64,000 bases of DNA, taken from Chitinophagaceae bacterium. GTDB taxonomy: Bacteria > Bacteroidota > Bacteroidia > Chitinophagales > Chitinophagaceae. Shown here in pieces: positions 19,014 through 26,520 of the stretch. The notes under the pieces are model-generated. The model did no database searches. It was not told where the DNA came from and saw only the letters and a list, made by a program, of their open reading frames with translations. Each line of letters starts with the position of its first letter. Position 1 is the stretch's first letter. The stretch is from NCBI GenBank assembly GCA_016702745.1, contig JADJDJ010000002.1:434001-498000 (forward strand). The letters run 5' to 3'. Both the position numbers and the translations under genes were made by a program.

Positions 19014-20249
19014 TTAACCGGCTTTAGCTGCTCTTGCCATCCTTTCCTTCCTGAACATATTCCATGCAATCAGCAAACTTAACAGCATAAACAAAGCTCC
19101 CAGCTCAAATGATACACCGGGAAAATGAAAGGGTGCATTTTTACTGGTAAAATAAGTAAAGAGATTGTTCATGATCATCGGACCCAGGATCGTGGTCAGA
19201 CTCATCAGGCTGGTCAAGGCCCCCTGCAATGCACCCTGCTGATTGGGCAATACATGCTCGGCAAGGGTAGCCTGCAGAGAAGGACCGGCAATACCTCCTA
19301 AACAGTAAGGCAAAACGAATACAAACATCAGCCAGCCCTGATCAGCCAATCCGAACAAAACAAGACCTACCGTGTACAAAGTCAAACCCAGATAAATACT
19401 TTTTTCATTTCCCAGCTTTGGATTGAGCACACGAGTTAAACCACCCTGAACAGCACCCACCAGTAATCCCACAACCGCCAGAGAGGCACCTACAATACCC
19501 TCGGTCCATTTGAATCGGTAAGTGGTATAAAAACTCCAGTTACCCTGTACCGCCTGTGCAGCTAAATAGATCAGAAAATAACAGAGTGCCAGTCCGCTGA
19601 TTGAAGGTGTCTTCCGGAGAAATAACAAAGACCCAATCGGATTCGCCCTTTTCCATTGAAATTTCCTTCGGTTCTCTGGGGCCAGTGATTCGGGTAAAAT
19701 AAAATAGCCATAGAGGGCATTCAGCAAACAAAGCCCTGCAGCAGCATAAAACGGGGCTCTTGTACCAAGTCCGGCCAGTAAACCACCCAATGCAGGCCCA
19801 ATGATAAAACCCAGCCCGAAAGCGGCCCCGATCATACCAAAATTTTTGGTCCTTGTTTCTGGGGTACTGATATCAGCAATATAGGCAGCTGCCGTTGTAA
19901 AACTGGCACCGGTAATCCCGGCAATCACACGGCCCAGAAAAAGCCAGCTATAATCCGGAGCCAGAGCAAGGATGATATAGTCAATACCAAAACCAAGCAG
20001 CGATGAAAGTAAAACTGGTCTTCTTCCAAACTGGTCACTCAGGTTACCTATCACCGGAGCAAACAGAAACTGGGTGAATGCATAAGCTGCAATCAACAGG
20101 GCGCCATCAGCGCTGGCCTCATTCACCGGAATTCCTTTCAGTTCGGAGATCAGCCTTGGCATTACCGGAATAATCAGCCCCCAACCCATGACATCAATGA
20201 GTAGTGTAATGAAAATAAATCCGATCGCAGCGGGGCGGTTTGCGGTCAT
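19014..20249 (-). CDS. TCR/Tet-family MFS exporter
   Basis: 411 residues with twelve hydrophobic segments. The MFS signature between segments 2 and 3 is GNLSDQFGRRPVLL. The opening (LLIDVMGWGLIIPVMPRLI) and the motif around GRVIAGITGASFTTAAAYIADIS are those of the TetA-like drug:proton antiporters. These proteins sit in the inner membrane and export drugs or metabolites with proton uptake. Resistance cannot be concluded from sequence; in environmental Bacteroidota many such genes are core genes. It stands alone between PEPCK and a terminator. Confidence 0.85.
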   Translation of the reverse strand: MTANRPAAIGFIFITLLIDVMGWGLIIPVMPRLISELKGIPVNEASADGALLIAAYAFTQFLFAPVIGNLSDQFGRRPVLLSSLLGFGIDYIILALAPDYSWLFLGRVIAGITGASFTTAAAYIADISTPETRTKNFGMIGAAFGLGFIIGPALGGLLAGLGTRAPFYAAAGLCLLNALYGYFILPESLAPENRRKFQWKRANPIGSLLFLRKTPSISGLALCYFLIYLAAQAVQGNWSFYTTYRFKWTEGIVGASLAVVGLLVGAVQGGLTRVLNPKLGNEKSIYLGLTLYTVGLVLFGLADQGWLMFVFVLPYCLGGIAGPSLQATLAEHVLPNQQGALQGALTSLMSLTTILGPMIMNNLFTYFTSKNAPFHFPGVSFELGALFMLLSLLIAWNMFRKERMARAAKAG

Positions 20250-20292
20250 TGTTCCTGTTAAGACTCACAAAATCGGATAAATTCTCCAAGGC

Positions 20293-20320
20293 AAAAAAAA
20301 GACCGCCATCGGCGGTCTGT
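20293..20320 (-). terminator. Terminator of the minus-strand redox operon
   Basis: An 8-bp GC-rich perfect stem (AGACCGCC with GGCGGTCT) has an 8-base A run on its plus-strand left side, which is a T run after the hairpin when read on the minus strand. It lies 20 bases after the cytochrome gene and marks the end of the operon. Confidence 0.8.
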
Positions 20321-20340
20321 AAAAGAAGTAATAAAGCCCG

Positions 20341-20748
20341 TTATTTAAGGGTCCTCATATAGTTTACCAGTGCCCAGATATCATTGGCATCCGGAATTTT
20401 CTTTTTGTAAGAAGGCATATCATCTCTTCCTTCTGCTGTTTTGTAGTACAGCGCTCCGTCTGTTTGTCCCTGAAATGCAGCTTTGGTGAAATCGCCACAA
20501 TCAGTATCCAGTTGGGATGCTTTTGGTCCATCACCTTTTCCTTTGGTTCCATGACAGGATTTGCAATGCTGACTCCATAAGGCTTTACCTTTTTCAATAG
20601 AAGCAGCATCGCCTTTCAGGGGATTTACTTTATTCTTCTGCGCATCGGGTACGGGCCATGGTTTTTGCTGGAAAAGTGATTTAGTACCAAAGGCCATAAA
20701 AGCCATGGCAGTCAGACCGAGTGCAAATGTTGAAAGTTTAGTCTTCAT
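20341..20748 (-). CDS. Monohaem cytochrome c
   Basis: 135 residues. A signal peptide (residues about 1-22) is followed by one class I cytochrome c domain with the haem site CKSCH and a likely distal ligand Met in DDMPSYKK. The GTKGKGDGP segment after the haem motif is usual for this fold. The protein acts in the periplasm as an electron carrier. It is the last gene of the operon with the NrfD and Fe-S genes, 47 bases after the preceding gene, so it is the obvious periplasmic partner for that membrane complex. Confidence 0.92.
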   Translation of the reverse strand: MKTKLSTFALGLTAMAFMAFGTKSLFQQKPWPVPDAQKNKVNPLKGDAASIEKGKALWSQHCKSCHGTKGKGDGPKASQLDTDCGDFTKAAFQGQTDGALYYKTAEGRDDMPSYKKKIPDANDIWALVNYMRTLK

Positions 20749-20795
20749 GATTTTTGTTTTTTACAGTTTAAATAGTTGATTATGTGTTGAATTGG

Positions 20796-21764
20796 TTAGT
20801 TTTTTTGTGGTTCCGTATGGGGTTCTTCCTTCCGCAGGCGAAACAGTTCATATACTATGACGATGTAATGCCCCCAAACCGCTGCCATCAATACAATAAA
20901 AGTTATGAGCATCCAAAGCGGCGGGTGACTGCTCCATAATGCACGGGGTTGTTCAACAGACTTATTGGAAACGGCCACACCCCAGGGCTGTACGGATGAT
21001 GCCTCCAGATTGCCAAATATTTCGTTTTCATCCACCCGGCCGATAATGGTCAGGTTTCCTTTTTCGTCACCAGGTATACCATTGGGAAACTCCACAACGG
21101 CTTCTCCGTTTTCATCAGTTGTGCCTTCTCCCAGTTTTTGAGGCTGGATCAGTCTTTTTACAAAAATGCCCACGGTGGCATCTTTTACCGGATTCCCTGC
21201 CCCGTCAACCAGTTTCACCTGAACACTCATCAGTGAATCTTCTTTCACCGGCGTGATTTCCAGTTTTGCCTTTTTAAAAGATAATACCTCTTCTGCGGGA
21301 TCCATCATTTTATTTCCGGCAAATACCACTTTGAAGTTGAGTTTTCCTTCAGCATCAGCGGGAAGACTATCGTTTTTGATAGTAAACAAAGCTTTTCCTG
21401 TTCCGTCAGTGATCACATGGCCCAATGGAATTTCTTCTTCTCCATTCATGGCAAAAGCCTGCAGCTTCATCCGGTACAACTGGTAAAACTGTCCGTTTGC
21501 TTTGGCCTTGAGGGCTGCTTTAATGATAATACTGTTATCAGCTTGCTGGATACCGGTCAGGCTGATGGAAGGCGATATCATTTCCGGAGCAGCTTCTTCT
21601 TCTGCAGTGGCAGTGACTGCAGCAGTATCAGTGGCAGCAGGCTGTGTTGTGTCCCCCTGTGCATTTAACAGCATGGGGCTGAACAGGAAACATAAAAGCA
21701 GTACCATTATGCCCGGCTGTTGTCGCAGGGTTGATTGATATGGTGATTCAGATAGCGTTCTCAT
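20796..21764 (-). CDS. Ig-like periplasmic protein with C-terminal membrane anchor
   Basis: 322 residues. The N-terminal hydrophobic segment (residues 20-33, ending LNAQ) looks like a signal peptide, with a 19-residue extension before it. The middle has two beta-sandwich modules; the second (about residues 175-260, with DGAGNPVKDATVGIFV and TDENGEAVVEFP) resembles a carboxypeptidase-regulatory or Ig-like domain. A single membrane helix at about 285-305 ends in a short cytoplasmic tail. It lies 9 bases after the NrfD gene, so it is probably a structural subunit of the same complex. I do not recognise a named family. Confidence 0.75.
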   Translation of the reverse strand: MRTLSESPYQSTLRQQPGIMVLLLCFLFSPMLLNAQGDTTQPAATDTAAVTATAEEEAAPEMISPSISLTGIQQADNSIIIKAALKAKANGQFYQLYRMKLQAFAMNGEEEIPLGHVITDGTGKALFTIKNDSLPADAEGKLNFKVVFAGNKMMDPAEEVLSFKKAKLEITPVKEDSLMSVQVKLVDGAGNPVKDATVGIFVKRLIQPQKLGEGTTDENGEAVVEFPNGIPGDEKGNLTIIGRVDENEIFGNLEASSVQPWGVAVSNKSVEQPRALWSSHPPLWMLITFIVLMAAVWGHYIVIVYELFRLRKEEPHTEPQKN

Positions 21765-21773
21765 AATACTTTT

Positions 21774-23141
21774 TTATGCGGGTTGAATGTCTTCTTTAGT
21801 AGTGTTGCTTAGCTCAGGTGCTTTTACATGTTTATGCGTATGGTCTGTTTCTTCCAGTCCGGAAACCGGAACAATAGTGACAAACTTTGACATCAGCAGG
21901 AAGAACAGGAAGAATGAAGCCAGACCGGCACCGGTCAGTAACCATTCCGGCCAGGTGGCGGAATACTTTACATATTCTGTACGGGTATCCTGCATAGGAA
22001 GCAGGGTGGATTCTAAAGTTGGCACAATGATCAGGTATCGTTTCACCCACATCGCAAGTACCATGATCAAAGCGGCTGCCGTGATCCAGTTGGTTTTGCG
22101 GGTAGCAGGAATCGCCACTACCAGGATCGGGAATACAATACCCGCCAGGTTAGCAAAGAGGGTCCACCAGCCGTATTCACCCGGACTAAATAATTTATGG
22201 ATCAGTTCGCTGTCCCATTTTTCAGAACCAAACCATCCGGTGAAATATTCAGAGAAAGTAAAATAGCCATAAGCGGCTGCCAGTACCATCATGGCATATC
22301 CCATATAACGGAAGATCTGATCAGTAAGGTATTGATCCAGTTTATGCGACCTGCGATAATACCACATGGCTACGATCAGTACACCCGTACCGGAATACAG
22401 GGCACCAAGTACGAAATACGGACCGAAAATAGTACTATGCCATCCCGGACGCAGGGTCATCCCGAAAATCCAGGAAAGGATAGAAGCCACAATAATGGAC
22501 AATGGAATCATGATAATGGCCATCAGATTCTGAGAAATAATCAGGTGTCTTTTCTGGCTGGCGCCTCCCCGGTAACCAAGGGCAAAAAACTTGTAAAGTT
22601 TTTGTCTCCATTTGGGACCTTTCAAACCTGCATCTCTGTAAACGGCCAGATCCTTGATCAGTGCCAGGTATAAAAACAACACGGCACCTGCAAAAAAAGT
22701 AACTACTGCCATCACATCCCAGGTCATGGGTGATTGGATACGAGGATAAATAAAGAGATGGTGGAGACGGTCGAAGCGACCAACACATAATAATATAAAA
22801 ATGGGCCCAACGATTACAGAAATAATGGTCATCATTTGTGCGAGGCGGATAAAGGGTTTACCCCAGGGTACTTTAAGCAGGTGAAGTACACCGGCAATGA
22901 TGGCACCGGCATAACTCAGTCCGATAAAGAATATAAAGTTGACGATGAACAGTCCCCACACCACATTATCGCGCATGCCTGTTACACCATGTCCTTTTGC
23001 GATCTGCAGGTATAATGCATAAGCGCCTCCTGCGATCCAGACGAGAAAGAAAAAAGTAAGTAGCCAGTTAAGCTTTCCGAATTTTTCTAAAAAAGGACGC
23101 TGATGTTGAAAAGCTTTTTGCTGGTATGAATTGAGTTCCAT
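21774..23141 (-). CDS. NrfD/PsrC-type quinol-interacting membrane subunit
   Basis: 455 residues with nine to ten hydrophobic segments. The arrangement and the motifs GLSYAGAIIAGVLHL, GGAYALYLQIAKG and the central SWIFGMTLRPGWHST segment match the NrfD/PsrC/ActC family. These inner-membrane subunits bind quinol or quinone and pass electrons to a four-cluster Fe-S partner. The preceding gene encodes such a partner. It could be the quinone module of an oxidoreductase with an unusual terminal partner, because no catalytic molybdenum subunit is encoded nearby. Confidence 0.9.
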   Translation of the reverse strand: MELNSYQQKAFQHQRPFLEKFGKLNWLLTFFFLVWIAGGAYALYLQIAKGHGVTGMRDNVVWGLFIVNFIFFIGLSYAGAIIAGVLHLLKVPWGKPFIRLAQMMTIISVIVGPIFILLCVGRFDRLHHLFIYPRIQSPMTWDVMAVVTFFAGAVLFLYLALIKDLAVYRDAGLKGPKWRQKLYKFFALGYRGGASQKRHLIISQNLMAIIMIPLSIIVASILSWIFGMTLRPGWHSTIFGPYFVLGALYSGTGVLIVAMWYYRRSHKLDQYLTDQIFRYMGYAMMVLAAAYGYFTFSEYFTGWFGSEKWDSELIHKLFSPGEYGWWTLFANLAGIVFPILVVAIPATRKTNWITAAALIMVLAMWVKRYLIIVPTLESTLLPMQDTRTEYVKYSATWPEWLLTGAGLASFFLFFLLMSKFVTIVPVSGLEETDHTHKHVKAPELSNTTKEDIQPA

Positions 23142-23173
23142 AATGAATGCTTTGAAGATGATCAGTTAACCTA

Positions 23174-24142
23174 TTAGTCTTTTTGTTTGTCAGGCTCCAT
23201 CACGGATTCGAACCGTTTTTTAAGATTGGAATCAAGGTCTTCATAACCTCTTTCCACAGGGAACTGTCTGTCTTTTGGTGGCAGGTAGTACACCCTGGGT
23301 TTGGTACCCAGTTCTTCCATGTAGCGATAACCACCTTTATCTTTTATCAATTGTGTAAAGCTGACGGTTTCCTCTCCGTTGCAAACAGCATCTTCATTTT
23401 CGTCACCGAAATAGAATACACCATTCGGACAGGCTTCCACACAGGGGGGAAGCAGGCCTTCGCGGGCACGGTCAGGACAGAAATCACATTTTTCAACGGT
23501 ACCTACTTTAGCAGGGATACCGGTTTCGGGGTTATACGCCAGATCGCGGATATCGAGTGACAATTCCGGTTCATCCCAGTTGAAAACCCGGGTTGAATAA
23601 GGGCAGGCGGCCATACAGAATTTACAACCAATACAACGGTTATTGTCGATCAGCACTAATCCATCCTGTCTTTTGAATGTGGCATCCACCGGACAAACTT
23701 TTACACAGGGAGGGTTATCACAATGGAAACACTGCTTGGGAAACCAGTAAGGGGCGGCCTTATCACTGTCTTTTAAAAGCTTAACCGTCAGCCATTCGGT
23801 TTCTTCAGGCCGGTAATGCCATTTCTGACAGGCACTGATACATTTACGTGCATTTTTACAACGGGCCAGATCCACTACCATCACAAACTTTTTACCCGCA
23901 ATACCTTCCCGGGCTTCCAGTTTGGATACAATGGCCATATGTTCCTGGTGGTTGAGATAGGAGGAATCTATTTCCACGATTTCTCCTTCGGGGGATAAGA
24001 GTTTTACCTTATCACCGGTGGCTGCTTTTTTAGATGAACAGGAACAAGCCAGGCTTCCGCAGGCAGTGGCGGCTATTGTGGCAATAGCGGCTGTTTTTAA
24101 AAAATCCCGCCGGCCCTGTTCATTGATCTCTTCTTGTTTCAT
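23174..24142 (-). CDS. Tat-exported multi-cluster Fe-S protein (NrfC/DmsB-like)
   Basis: 322 residues. RRDFLK at residues 11-16 followed by a hydrophobic stretch is a twin-arginine signal, and SLAC (Cys33) could be a lipobox. Three full ferredoxin cysteine sets are visible: C138/C141/C146/C150, C170/C173/C176/C180 and C219/C222/C234/C238. The first set has only C95, C101 and C105, with Ala98 where the second cysteine normally lies, so cluster 1 may be 3Fe-4S or have another ligand. It should sit at the periplasmic face as the electron wire between NrfD and a cytochrome. Its residues 44-60 resemble the neighbouring small protein. Confidence 0.9.
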   Translation of the reverse strand: MKQEEINEQGRRDFLKTAAIATIAATACGSLACSCSSKKAATGDKVKLLSPEGEIVEIDSSYLNHQEHMAIVSKLEAREGIAGKKFVMVVDLARCKNARKCISACQKWHYRPEETEWLTVKLLKDSDKAAPYWFPKQCFHCDNPPCVKVCPVDATFKRQDGLVLIDNNRCIGCKFCMAACPYSTRVFNWDEPELSLDIRDLAYNPETGIPAKVGTVEKCDFCPDRAREGLLPPCVEACPNGVFYFGDENEDAVCNGEETVSFTQLIKDKGGYRYMEELGTKPRVYYLPPKDRQFPVERGYEDLDSNLKKRFESVMEPDKQKD

Positions 24143-24169
24143 ATATAATATATGGTAGTGAGTAATTTT

Positions 24170-24376
24170 TTAATCCTTGGAAGGGTTCTCCATCCATTTA
24201 AATATATCCTGACTGCTGGCTTTTTGACGATTGACGCTGGCGTCAACAATATCTTTGTCAACTTCCACCAGTTTTCCATCAGGTGTCAGCATTTTTATTT
24301 TAGCTGAATCTTTTTTGCGAACCAGGGAGGAAAAAAATTGTCTCCTCGATCCTGCATTGTCTTTTTTGTTTCCCAT
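24170..24376 (-). CDS. Small Tat-motif-like protein preceding the Fe-S gene
   Basis: 68 residues from the ATG at 24376. A TTG at 24436 would add 20 residues but falls inside a palindromic operator, so the ATG is preferred. It has SRRQFFSSL, which looks like a twin-arginine motif, but no hydrophobic segment follows. The segment KIKMLTPDGKLVEVDK closely resembles KVKLLSPEGEIVEIDS in the Fe-S protein encoded next, so the two share an N-terminal module. It is the first gene of the operon, 27 bases upstream of the Fe-S gene. Function unknown; a chaperone or assembly factor is conceivable. Confidence 0.65.
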   Translation of the reverse strand: MGNKKDNAGSRRQFFSSLVRKKDSAKIKMLTPDGKLVEVDKDIVDASVNRQKASSQDIFKWMENPSKD

Positions 24377-24429
24377 TTTCTTCAGTTTTTTAGGCTGATG
24401 CAACTTATCCAGCTTGTCAGGACCCTTCC

Positions 24430-24514
24430 ATGACAATTGTCATTTTTATCTGTGAGTATTATCACAAACGATCTTTTTTGACAGAGTTTAGTTGGACGTG
24501 TGACAAAAGTCATA
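24430..24514. promoter_or_regulatory. Three CRP/FNR-type dyads in the divergent control region
   Basis: Three dyads of the form TGA-N6-TCA lie between the divergent operons. TGTGAGTATTATCACA (24451-24466) matches the CRP-type consensus TGTGA-N6-TCACA perfectly. TGTGACAAAAGTCATA (24499-24514) differs at one position. ATGACAATTGTCAT (24430-24443) is a 14-bp perfect palindrome with the same core. The centres are 22 and 48 bases apart. Another inverted repeat, ATATAGG-GCG-CCTATAT, follows at 24512-24528. A CRP/FNR-family regulator is the natural candidate to bind here and control both operons. Confidence 0.6.
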
Positions 24515-24561
24515 TAGGGCGCCTATATATGTCATGTTACTGTCATTCAGCCCTGGATACT

Positions 24562-24589
24562 TTTGAAATCGTGGTTTAAGAAATATTTG
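24562..24589 (+). promoter_or_regulatory. Candidate promoter of the plus-strand operon
   Basis: TTTG at 24562-24565 and AATATTTG at 24582-24589 resemble the Bacteroidota -33 (TTTG) and -7 (TAnnTTTG) elements, with a 16-base spacer, slightly short. The -7-like box matches at all but one fixed position. It is 33 bases upstream of the ATG at 24623. Confidence 0.35.
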
Positions 24590-24622
24590 TGCAGAAGGAA
24601 TTCATTAGTAAACTAACGTTTT

Positions 24623-25813
24623 ATGAAAAAGGTTACAGTTATCCAGGCGATCGCACTTTTCCTGGGCGTTTTTTTCCTCACTACTTCGCTGTACCAGTGC
24701 AGAAAGACAGGAGATCTGATTAAGGATCTGAACAGGGCTTATACCGGCGGAGCCGATTCTTCCCTGTTTGCTTCATTTTATGACAACACCACTGTTGCAG
24801 AAGCAGATTTAACACCCGATGTAAATGATGTGATCAAGGTTCGCGGTGTACAAACCATTGTCCGGGAGTATTGTAATACCGGCAACTGCCATGGCGGAAG
24901 AGTTAATCCCCGCTTTGACACTTATGCTGATATCATGAAGTATGTGGTAGCCGGCAATCCCGAAGGCAGCAAGCTCTGGGAATTTGTTACTACCAATGAT
25001 TATGACAAAGCAATGCCTCCGGTAAACTCTAATCACGAACTGGGTACAAGCGATAAAGCGATCCTGTTTAACTGGATCCGTAACGGAGCCAAAGAAAAAC
25101 CAGACCTGACTGATTACAGACCAGCCGCCATCCGTATCATCAATGATGGTTGTGGTTCTGCCAACTGTCATAACCAGGCTACCGCTACCGGTGGATGGGC
25201 CCGTGCAGGTTTGCTCGGCACATTGACCACTGCAGATACTACTACATATGCTTATGTGAATCCTGTTAGTGGTTCCACTACTCTTTATTGCCTGATCACT
25301 AATAACACACTGCGGAATACAACCTGGACTGCCTATAAGGACAGTGTACGGAAATTCTACAGTGATACAATTGCCAATGCAAGTTTCAGGCCCTGGAAAA
25401 AATTCTCTACTCCGAGATCTGCTTCCAGTACCCGTGGACCGCTGCAGACTTATGACGATATCCTGTTAGATATTTATTATCCCAAAGGACAAAGAAGCAG
25501 TAACAGTGTACTGTACACCAATCCATCTACACTGGTACAATATTATGTAAGTGGCAACCCGCTCAACACTGCCAGTGCCATGATCTCCCGCGTGGATTCT
25601 ACCATTTTGGTGGCCAATCCTTATACCGGAGTATACAGCAGCAGTCAACAGGGTGGAATGGCGTATGATGACGGCGGACTGAAACCATCAGAGATTGCGA
25701 TCATCAAGGCATGGTACTTTGCTGATCCTAATATTCCTACAGTATGGAAATATGGCCCATCAGGTGCCGGTATTTTCAAATACCGCAAAACCGGAAATAT
25801 CATTCTGCCATAA
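24623..25813 (+). CDS. Exported cytochrome-like protein with two CX4CH motifs
   Basis: 396 residues with an N-terminal signal or anchor (hydrophobic about residues 6-24, Cys26 possibly a lipidation site). C84-x4-C89-His90 is followed by an MPP segment (Met131) and a short helix LFNWIRNGA, which is the layout of planctomycete-type cytochrome c domains with a spaced-out haem motif. A second CX4CH (C177, C182, H183) lies at about residue 177. CX4CH haem sites are known from Desulfovibrio cytochrome c3. The protein is therefore probably a dihaem periplasmic or outer-membrane electron carrier, first gene of the plus-strand operon. Haem attachment is inferred, not shown. Confidence 0.7.
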   Translation: MKKVTVIQAIALFLGVFFLTTSLYQCRKTGDLIKDLNRAYTGGADSSLFASFYDNTTVAEADLTPDVNDVIKVRGVQTIVREYCNTGNCHGGRVNPRFDTYADIMKYVVAGNPEGSKLWEFVTTNDYDKAMPPVNSNHELGTSDKAILFNWIRNGAKEKPDLTDYRPAAIRIINDGCGSANCHNQATATGGWARAGLLGTLTTADTTTYAYVNPVSGSTTLYCLITNNTLRNTTWTAYKDSVRKFYSDTIANASFRPWKKFSTPRSASSTRGPLQTYDDILLDIYYPKGQRSSNSVLYTNPSTLVQYYVSGNPLNTASAMISRVDSTILVANPYTGVYSSSQQGGMAYDDGGLKPSEIAIIKAWYFADPNIPTVWKYGPSGAGIFKYRKTGNIILP

Positions 25814-25845
25814 ATCCACTCATTAACTATTTTAAAATTTCAGAT

Positions 25846-26468
25846 ATGAAAAAGAAAATAATACTGGCAGCTGTGGTTACTTCCATGATGGTATATCTGC
25901 TATCCTCCTGCTACAAGAATAAAGAAGATATCCTTGAACTGCCCCGCGTTTCATTCCGGAACGAAGTGGTACCTATTGTAACAGCCGGCCCCTGCGGTTG
26001 CCATAATACCAGCGTAACCATTCGTGCGGTGCTGTTCTCCGACCAACGTACCAATACCATTTTTTATGACGCCATTCTCGCCAGGCGTTCCCAATTGGAA
26101 GCATGGGTAAATGGCGGCACACACCCCGGTGGCGGACAAATTGATTTCAACCCCAGCGAAAAAATATCATTAAAAGATGGATTACACAGGGTGAGCCCTT
26201 TGATGATGGTTCTGGTTGTACTGTAACCGGTGCGATGAGTTATACCCGCGATGTACTTCCTATCTATAATACCAGTTGTAAGGGAGCCACTTGTCATGGT
26301 GGTATCGCTGCAGGACTGGATTATGCTAAGATGGTTGCCGTAAAAGATAAACTCAATACTATTCTGAATAGTGGCGGAAGCCTTGGACACCCCGGCGGAC
26401 CACTGAGCCTGACAACATGTACGATTAATAAACTGAAAGAGTGGATTGCACAGGGACAGCCACAATAA
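25846..26468 (+). CDS. Lipoprotein with CxCH and CX4CH motifs (frameshifted)
   Basis: The start encodes a lipoprotein signal ending LLSSC (Cys22). The first part contains PCGCHN (C50-x-C52-His53) and THPGG. At about 26178 the frame breaks: one T seems missing from GATGG (GATTGG expected). The next frame then reads WITQGEPFDDGSGC and continues into the second half, which has CKGATCH (CX4CH), GHPGG and a closing KEWIAQGQ. The two halves look like a duplicated one-haem module, each ending in a WI-x-QG helix. In place of the usual MPP they have HPGG, so His may be the distal ligand. It belongs to the operon with the CX4CH protein upstream. Confidence 0.65.
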
Positions 26469-26520
26469 TGGCTATTAAAACCTGTACAAACTAAACACTA
26501 ACAATTAAAAAAGGTATTAT

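Noticed and set aside
19014..20249. Acquired tetracycline resistance gene
   Set aside because: The MFS protein is of the Tet type, but there are no mobile elements, no TetR-like regulator and no sign of foreign base use; a chromosomal exporter is more likely.
23183..23560. Long open frames on the strand opposite the Fe-S, NrfD, PEPCK and CHAT genes
   Set aside because: They mirror the codon pattern of the real genes, have no family motifs and lack promoters; treated as shadows.
20341..24142. Alternative complex III (ActABCDEF)
   Set aside because: NrfD, Fe-S and cytochrome c genes fit in part, but there is no ActB fusion of Fe-S and molybdopterin-like domains, no pentahaem ActA, no second NrfD and no oxidase operon downstream.
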